NCBI GenBank assembly: GCA_030616475.1
Contig: JAUWXF010000003.1
Coordinates: forward strand, 1-64,000
DNA from: Desulfobacterales bacterium
Lineage (GTDB): Bacteria; Desulfobacterota; Desulfobacteria; Desulfobacterales; C00003060
DNA length: 64,000 nt
Reading direction: 5' to 3'
How positions within the stretch are numbered: position 1 is the stretch's first letter; the number at the start of each line of letters is the position of its first letter. The position numbers and the translations under genes were made by a program. Positions 58,201-64,000 of the stretch are shown piece by piece. The notes below the pieces were generated by a model. It saw only the letters and a program-made list of their open reading frames with translations, was not told the DNA's origin and did not search any database.

Positions 58201-59469
58201 CTACTGCTTTTTCTCTTTATGATAATAGTCTCTGTAGTACTTGTAATAATAGCTGTAGTACTGTTTTTCTTCCCTTGGATTCATGCGGTTTAAGACAAAT
58301 CCCAAGATGGGTGCGTTGATTTGCTTGAGCTGGTCCACGGCCTTGTGAATGATGGCCCGGTTGAGACTTCCGGCACATACTGTGATAATCACACCATCTG
58401 CAAAGGCCGAAAGGATCAAGGCATCGCTCACAGAGGTTACCGGCGGCGAATCGATGATCAAGACCTCATAGTCGAACGCATCTTTGAGCATGCTCATAAG
58501 CGCAGACATGCGCCTTGAACCAAGCACCTCGGACGGATTCGGGGGTGTGGGACCGCCAGGCAGGACATAGAGGTCCTTTACATCCGTCTTGACGGTCGAA
58601 GAGGCTATTTGCTCGTAAAGGAAGGGGCGTATGCGAAGCCCCGGCAGTTCATCAGTCAGAATACCTCCGAATCTGATTGGGTCGATGATGTCCCGCTCGT
58701 ACATAACGTGCGAGGTTTTTTCAAAACTGTACCTGGCCTCTGAAAGGTTGAAGGCACGACTAAGTGTGTCCATGATTTGAAGCCTGATGGGCCCACTCAA
58801 ATGGACAGGGGGTACGATACCCATGTTGACCAGGATGAAACCGAGCCGCTGTCCGGTTTCGCCTGCCCTGTTCAGGGCTTCTGCGGCTTGCTCCGAAGTG
58901 ATCCTATTGCTGCTGATGAGCACAGAGGCAAGACGCTCGTCTTCGGGGCGGTCTTTCCAGACCGATGAAACCAGCTTCCCCCTGTGAAAGGAGAATTGAT
59001 AGGCATCGCTATTGTCGGCTATTGTCAGGGTGCCGGTCTTTTCCTGAAGGTCGATCAGGGTCATGAGATCGCCCATGCTGAGCCTGCCGAGGCTCCCTTT
59101 TTCAACAGCGGTGTCAAATGTTTCAGAGATGAGGCTTGAGAGCCCTTTTTTCGGATCATAGGGAAACAAATTACTAAAAGTCTCAAGCCTCAGGTCACAC
59201 TCCATAAGGAGGGTTTTCTGGCCTGCAAAGGCAAAGGACTCGGCAAGGTTCACCGCCACAGTGGTCTTTCCCTCAAGTGGGGCAGCCCCTGTGACCAGGA
59301 GGACCTTTACCGGGGTATCGAGCCTGGCAAACCGGAGGTTTGTCCTGAGCGTATTGAAGGACTCTGCGAAATGGGATATAAGGCTGAAATCCGCATGACG
59401 AGGTACGGGCGGGCGCTTGACCCTTTTAGACTTAGAAGACGTCTTTTCAGAGAAGAAAGGAATTCTCAT
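58201..59469 (-). CDS. BY-type tyrosine kinase (CpsD/CapB-like) with internal DUF4388/PATAN-like insertion
   Basis: GAAPLEGKTTVAVNLAESFA, LLMECDLR, insert GDLMTLIDLQEKTGTLTIADNSDAYQFSFHRGKLVSSVW, then PGGPTPPNPSEVLGSRRM, VLIIDSPP, YYSYYYKYYRDYYHKEKKQ tail. Confidence 0.85.
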   Translation of the reverse strand: MRIPFFSEKTSSKSKRVKRPPVPRHADFSLISHFAESFNTLRTNLRFARLDTPVKVLLVTGAAPLEGKTTVAVNLAESFAFAGQKTLLMECDLRLETFSNLFPYDPKKGLSSLISETFDTAVEKGSLGRLSMGDLMTLIDLQEKTGTLTIADNSDAYQFSFHRGKLVSSVWKDRPEDERLASVLISSNRITSEQAAEALNRAGETGQRLGFILVNMGIVPPVHLSGPIRLQIMDTLSRAFNLSEARYSFEKTSHVMYERDIIDPIRFGGILTDELPGLRIRPFLYEQIASSTVKTDVKDLYVLPGGPTPPNPSEVLGSRRMSALMSMLKDAFDYEVLIIDSPPVTSVSDALILSAFADGVIITVCAGSLNRAIIHKAVDQLKQINAPILGFVLNRMNPREEKQYYSYYYKYYRDYYHKEKKQ

Positions 59470-59477
59470 GCGCGACT

Positions 59478-60962
59478 CTAGTCTTCTGACACATCGTAGA
59501 CGACGGCCAGTACGGGAAGCTCAAAATGGCGCTCGATGTCTTCCGGATTTTTGACCGTCTGGTCCAAGTATTCCAGAAAGAAGGCAGAACCTACACCGAT
59601 CATGAGGCCGAAGATGATGCCCAGGAGGATATTCAGCTTCTTCCTCGGCTTAAAGGGGTGTGTCGGCGTCGATGCCGGCTCTACCAGCCGGATGTTTGCA
59701 GTCTCGATCCCCTGGGATATGATGGACTCCTTGAACTTGGCGGACATCATATTGTGGAGTTCTTTGTTGGTGTTGACCTCTCTTTCCAGGATTGTGTACT
59801 GTGCCTCCTTTTTATTGGTCTCCAAGGCATCTTTTTCATACTGTTCCAATGCCTCCTGAAGGGCCTTTCCCCTGGCTACCAAGACCGAAAGCTCCGAGCG
59901 CAGGCCTAAGAGGACCTTTTCAAGTTCTAAGCGAAACCGATTCTTGATCTGTTCTAACTTGGTGGTGATCTGAACCATCCTGGGATGCTTGCTCTTATAC
60001 ACCTTTTGGTTCTTCTTCAGTTCAATGCCAAGGAAGGCCTGTTCCTGGTAGAGTGAGGTCAACAAATCGTTCCTGGCAAATCCGGGCGGAAACTCCATGA
60101 TTTCATCACCGGCAAGTAACTTTTTCATCTCTGCCATCCTGGCTTCCACGTCCATTCGATTGGCCCTTGTATTGATGTATGAGGCGTTTATCTCCTCGAT
60201 CTTCTGGCTGTGCACCTTCTCCTTGCCCTTGATGGAAAATATCTTCTCCCGCTCTTTGAACGCCAAAAACCTGGCTTCTGATTCTTCCAATTTTTGTTTC
60301 ATTTTTCCCATCTGGTCGCCCAACCAGGACAAGATCCGCTGTGTTGCCTCGAGGCGGACATCCATATTGTATTCGATATAGGCCTTGCACAGCGTGTTGG
60401 CGATGGCCCGGGCCATAGCAGGGTCCTCATCCTGCACGCTAACGGTTAACAAACGGGTGTCTCGCACCTGTTCAATGTCAATCTTGCCGGCAAGTATTTC
60501 CACCGGATCGACCACCTCGTCTTCCCCTGCACGGCTGGATGATTCGCCCCGGATAATAAGAGTCAGTTTTTTGACATTCTTCCGAATATTGCCCATGAAC
60601 GCGGACAACATTCCCTGGGAGGAATCCTCACGCACCCTGTCTTTCAGGTTAAGAATCTCATAGACCTTGGACAGGACCGGACGGCCCTTGATCAACTTAA
60701 AGTGCGTCTGGAAGGTGAGACTTTCGGACGCGTAGGATTCATAATCGAGCTGCTCCCCGGTCAGGGGGGATTTTTTGGTCTCCTTGTCAATCACCATCCT
60801 GGCCGTGGCCTTGTAAACCGGGGTCATGGTGAAGCTGAATACGGTGACCAGGCCAACCACGATGAAAAGGCATGTCAGGATCACCCCTTTATGCTTTCTG
60901 ATAACATAAAGGTAGTCGGAGAGATGGATGTTCTGGCTCGGATCTTGGACAGATCGTTCCAT
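59478..60962 (-). CDS. Wzz-family chain-length determinant/polysaccharide co-polymerase
   Basis: HLSDYLYVIRKHKGVILTCLFIVVGLVTVFSFTMTPVYKATARMVID; coiled coil; PFKPRKKLNILLGIIFGLMIGVGSAFFLEYLDQTVK. Confidence 0.93.
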   Translation of the reverse strand: MERSVQDPSQNIHLSDYLYVIRKHKGVILTCLFIVVGLVTVFSFTMTPVYKATARMVIDKETKKSPLTGEQLDYESYASESLTFQTHFKLIKGRPVLSKVYEILNLKDRVREDSSQGMLSAFMGNIRKNVKKLTLIIRGESSSRAGEDEVVDPVEILAGKIDIEQVRDTRLLTVSVQDEDPAMARAIANTLCKAYIEYNMDVRLEATQRILSWLGDQMGKMKQKLEESEARFLAFKEREKIFSIKGKEKVHSQKIEEINASYINTRANRMDVEARMAEMKKLLAGDEIMEFPPGFARNDLLTSLYQEQAFLGIELKKNQKVYKSKHPRMVQITTKLEQIKNRFRLELEKVLLGLRSELSVLVARGKALQEALEQYEKDALETNKKEAQYTILEREVNTNKELHNMMSAKFKESIISQGIETANIRLVEPASTPTHPFKPRKKLNILLGIIFGLMIGVGSAFFLEYLDQTVKNPEDIERHFELPVLAVVYDVSED

Positions 60963-61256
60963 AATCGCAATTAAGGAATTGAGGAATTAAGGAATTAAGG
61001 GATCAATCCCTAACGTGTTTTGGCATCCTTCATTTTCGCCATAAAGTAGTTTACACTTTTTTTCACCACCCCAGGTTTCAGGTTTCAGTGTTCAGGTTTC
61101 AGATCTGGCGTTTGTCGCTCCTGACACCTGACACCTGACACCAAAAAGTAGGAACAAAAGAACTTATCTCTTGGCGCCCGCATCCTTGATAAGTGTAAAC
61201 CGAGGAATGAAGGATGCCCGTGTTTTCGTGATTGTCTTAATAATTTTCTCCTTGCA

Positions 61257-61326
61257 CTATGCTCTCTGCGCCATGCTCCATGCGCTCTGCACTATGCGCT
61301 ATGCTCTCTGCTCTCTGCTCTCTGCT
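61257..61326. repeat. Heptad array CTNTGCN, 10 units, abutting the wza-like stop codon
   Basis: ctatgct ctctgcg ccatgct ccatgcg ctctgca ctatgcg ctatgct ctctgct ctctgct ctctgct. Confidence 0.92.
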
Positions 61327-62240
61327 CATAACCACGACTTGGGCACATAGACGCGGTCTCCCGGCTCCAGGATGATGTCGTCTGCCTTGCCCTTTCTAAC
61401 GTCGCTTAAATCAATCTTGATAATCGTCTTCTTCCCATTCTCAAAACGGGTTACAGTGGCCCGGTTGGGGGCAGCGAACCTGGCAAACCCCCCTGCAAGG
61501 AGACAGGCGTTGAGGGCCGTGATGCCATCCTGGAATTCATAGATACCGGGTTTGTTCACGTGTCCCATCACGTATATCTTGGATTGGGCAATGTCTACGA
61601 ATATCCTGGGCGGAATATAAACCACGTCATCCGGCCGCAGTCTTACGTTAGCGGTGAGATCCGCCCTTTCCAGGAGTCTTTGCAGGTCCGCCACAATCGG
61701 TTCTTGTTTCTCAACCAGTTCGTTAATCTTGCCGCCGGAGGCAATATCCTCGTATGCCCCCCTAAGCACAAAAGCTTTCTTGCCCCTCTTCTCCGTGGCC
61801 CCGCCGGCCATGGATATCAGCTCAATAAGGCTGGTGTTTTCATGCTCCATGCCATAAGACCCGGGGTTTTTCACCTCGCCCAGGATATAGACTTTTTTAC
61901 TCCGGTAATCGACGACCGACAAAATAACCTGAGGGTTAACAAAATAGTCCGCCTTTAAACGCGTGGTGATCTCATGTGTTAGCTGGTCAATGGTCGAGCC
62001 ATCGGCCCTGACCTTGCCCAGAAAAGGGAGGGTGATGGTGCCATCCTCGGAAATGGTCAGCATGATCGCTCCTCCAGCCTTGAGCTGCAGCTCTCCGCCA
62101 GCATAAAGAAGAAAGGAAAGCTTATCGCCAATACCCAATACGTATTTTCCTTTTTGCCCAAATGCAGATACCGCCCAACAGAGTAAAACAAAGGTCAAGA
62201 AAAGGGTTATGATTTTGGTTGATATACTGCGCATGCTCAA
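61326..62240 (-). CDS. Polysaccharide export protein (Wza-like, SLBB)
   Basis: YVLGIGDKLSFLLYAGGELQLK, TLPFLGKVRADGSTIDQLTHEITTRL, VYILGEVKNPGSYGM, IYVMGHVNKPGIYEF. Confidence 0.93.
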   Translation of the reverse strand: MSMRSISTKIITLFLTFVLLCWAVSAFGQKGKYVLGIGDKLSFLLYAGGELQLKAGGAIMLTISEDGTITLPFLGKVRADGSTIDQLTHEITTRLKADYFVNPQVILSVVDYRSKKVYILGEVKNPGSYGMEHENTSLIELISMAGGATEKRGKKAFVLRGAYEDIASGGKINELVEKQEPIVADLQRLLERADLTANVRLRPDDVVYIPPRIFVDIAQSKIYVMGHVNKPGIYEFQDGITALNACLLAGGFARFAAPNRATVTRFENGKKTIIKIDLSDVRKGKADDIILEPGDRVYVPKSWL

Positions 62241-62284
62241 AAATGGCGTTTCTAAGAATCCCGCGTCGTATCGAGTTTGGGCTG

Positions 62285-62445
62285 TTGTTCAAATAAATTC
62301 GAAATACGAATGTCGAAATACGAAACAATATCAAATTACCAAAATCAGAAATTCAAAACAAATACAGTGCTGTGTAGTTTGAAACATTATGAAATTTGAA
62401 AATTCGGATTTGTTTCGGATTTCGATATTCGGATTTCGGATTTAG
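62285..62445. repeat. Inverted heptad arms (TTCGAAA TACGAAT ... GGATTTC GATATTC GGATTTC)
   Basis: Read directly. Confidence 0.85.
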
Positions 62446-62518
62446 CAACACATTATGCCCGGTCCTACACAGGATAAAAAAAGCTCCAATTATGCCCGTT
62501 CAAGGTATATATTTGTCA

Positions 62519-63763
62519 TTACTTTCTTCTGGCAGTGCTGTATTCAAATCTTATGTTTCCCCAAACCTTGTTTTCCAAATAGCTTTCCCCTGTGATATTG
62601 GAATCTCTGTCCGTGTATTCATAGTAGACTCCAGCGGACAGCCAATCAGCAATCCAATATCTTATTCCAAAATGACCATTCCAGATCTCATCTTCTCGCA
62701 GCTCTGTGCTCTCGGAAGATATGGTGGTGGTCTCATAATCATTTTTCTGGTAATAACCACCCAGACTGCACGTAAGTTTCTCTAGCAAGATATGTTCCAC
62801 ATTCAGGGTAGCCCTGTGGGCCTCGAAGTAGGTGGTCCCCTTTGAAACATCATTCAGGTTCTTCCTGTAACTTAGAAAGAGTTTGCTGGCGTCCGATTCC
62901 CCTGTCAGTGCCAGGCGGTAAATAAAGCCGTCAAAGTCCTGGACCCAGGTCCTGCCTGATTCAAATTTACGGTCGTGATAACCACCGCCGATCTCGCACT
63001 TGAGAAAATCGCTGAGTGCCCGCCTGAATATAAGCTTGGTCTGGCTGGAGTCATAGTCCGGATTCGTGGGATATCGCCTTGCCCAGTACTGCTCTTCCAG
63101 TTCGAGGGAATTTCGATCATCAAAATGATACCGGAGTGTGAAGTAACCCCGGTGCTCATGGGAGTCCTCGGAATCCTCGTAATTATAGACCTCATATTGA
63201 TAGCCGAGGATGGCGGCAAACTTTTCCGCAAAATCATAGGTCAGAAAAGGGCTCACCTGATTAATACTATATCTTTCCCTGTCTGCTTCACTTTGGCGCC
63301 ATACGTCGTAAGCACCGGGCTCCCTGGTCTCCGTATACCTCTCGGTGAGGCTCAATTTGAGCCGCTCAAAGAACGTGGTTTCCGCCATAAAACTCAACTC
63401 GTGTCCGACAAAATCATCCTTGGAGGCATCGATACTGTCGCTGTCGTCACTGTAGTAGTTAAAGGTAGGCGAATAAGCGAAGAAGACGGAACTCCGGTCT
63501 GTCCAGGCTCTGGCAGTGATGCCGGGTTTGATTATGGTAGTGTAAACGCTTGTCTCATCTGTTTCACTCCTGTAAAAGTTGTCGCTGTATTGTTCCTCTG
63601 TATCGAGTGAGAGCGTGATATCCCCTTCGGCACCAGTAAAAGAAACAGGAAAAATAAGGAACGACAGAAAAAAAGTGAGACCAAAGAAAAAATAAGGGCG
63701 TGTGACTATCTGTAGTTTACTGGATAGTATATACTTCGCGCTGTCACTCACGGGCACCTCCAA
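62519..63763 (-). CDS. Outer-membrane beta-barrel protein of EPS locus
   Basis: Signal peptide, alternating strand pattern, ITLSLDTEEQYSDNFYRSETDETSVYTTIIKPGI, C-terminal NIRFEYS. Confidence 0.82.
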   Translation of the reverse strand: MEVPVSDSAKYILSSKLQIVTRPYFFFGLTFFLSFLIFPVSFTGAEGDITLSLDTEEQYSDNFYRSETDETSVYTTIIKPGITARAWTDRSSVFFAYSPTFNYYSDDSDSIDASKDDFVGHELSFMAETTFFERLKLSLTERYTETREPGAYDVWRQSEADRERYSINQVSPFLTYDFAEKFAAILGYQYEVYNYEDSEDSHEHRGYFTLRYHFDDRNSLELEEQYWARRYPTNPDYDSSQTKLIFRRALSDFLKCEIGGGYHDRKFESGRTWVQDFDGFIYRLALTGESDASKLFLSYRKNLNDVSKGTTYFEAHRATLNVEHILLEKLTCSLGGYYQKNDYETTTISSESTELREDEIWNGHFGIRYWIADWLSAGVYYEYTDRDSNITGESYLENKVWGNIRFEYSTARRK

Positions 63764-63852
63764 GATTTAGTAGGAGAGAATCGGGGAATGGACTCTGGCC
63801 GGAGGCTACCCGCCACTTTCTCACTTGGGCGCCACGAAGGCCGCCCCTGCTT

Positions 63853-64000
63853 CTACACCGGACTTGCTGGTGAATCAGGCACTGGTTCTATTGCATCAGG
63901 CATAGCCGTTGGATCAGGCACTGGTTCTATTGGATCAGGTTCAGGAGCGGGCATAGCCGGACCTTCTCGAGCCCATGGTGCGGGCGCCATCTCAGGGGGT
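63853..64000 (-). CDS. 3' end of Pro/Glu-rich protein, possibly the FecR-like protein of the second EPS module (partial at window edge)
   Basis: PPEMAPAPWAREGPAMPAPEPDPIEPVPDPTAMPDAIEPVPDSPASPV*; position matches FecR-OMP order of the first module. Confidence 0.5.
   Translation of the reverse strand, partial: PPEMAPAPWAREGPAMPAPEPDPIEPVPDPTAMPDAIEPVPDSPASPV

Noticed and set aside
1-64000. Phage or ICE, tRNA-flanked genomic island
   Set aside because: No integrase, structural phage genes, conjugation genes or recognisable tRNA found by eye; cannot exclude boundaries outside the window.

Overview
64-kb chromosomal window, probably from a Desulfobacterota/deltaproteobacterial-type genome (my guess from gene content and repeat style), with nearly all long genes on the minus strand. 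Left flank (0-11 kb): a sugar ABC transporter, a large pseudokinase-like protein, a zinc-ribbon/receiver-like protein, two PilT-family ATPases, a DivIVA-domain protein and a YggT protein. From 11.6 kb to the right edge there is a Wzx/Wzy-type exopolysaccharide locus. Two partly paralogous export/kinase modules (about 11.6-22 kb and 53.6-64 kb) bracket a glycosyltransferase block (24-46 kb). Toxin-antitoxin (TA) islands interrupt it at 26-31 kb and 46.4-53.6 kb, and many contain damaged toxin genes next to intact antitoxins. The most unusual layer is non-coding. (1) At least 15 loci carry degenerate arrays with strict 7-nt phasing, each with its own consensus and often arranged as inverted arms; one pair encloses a four-helix-bundle (23S IVS/Avd-like) gene. 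(2) A family of ~60-110 bp mini-elements has conserved ends (CCYGCCCTGGYGCGACA...GGTCTGGGCCAGGG) and variable cores; filled, empty and nested sites can be compared inside this window. (3) A TAAAGTG-armed intergenic repeat sits between EPS genes, and its core is inverted in one of four copies. Protein-level highlights: a BY-kinase with a DUF4388/PATAN-like insertion, a single-chain MntA-HepT fusion, a HEPN gene split by a MITE, and a SidJ-related pseudokinase candidate. No tRNA, rRNA or CRISPR array was recognised. All assignments are by eye from motifs; no searches were run.
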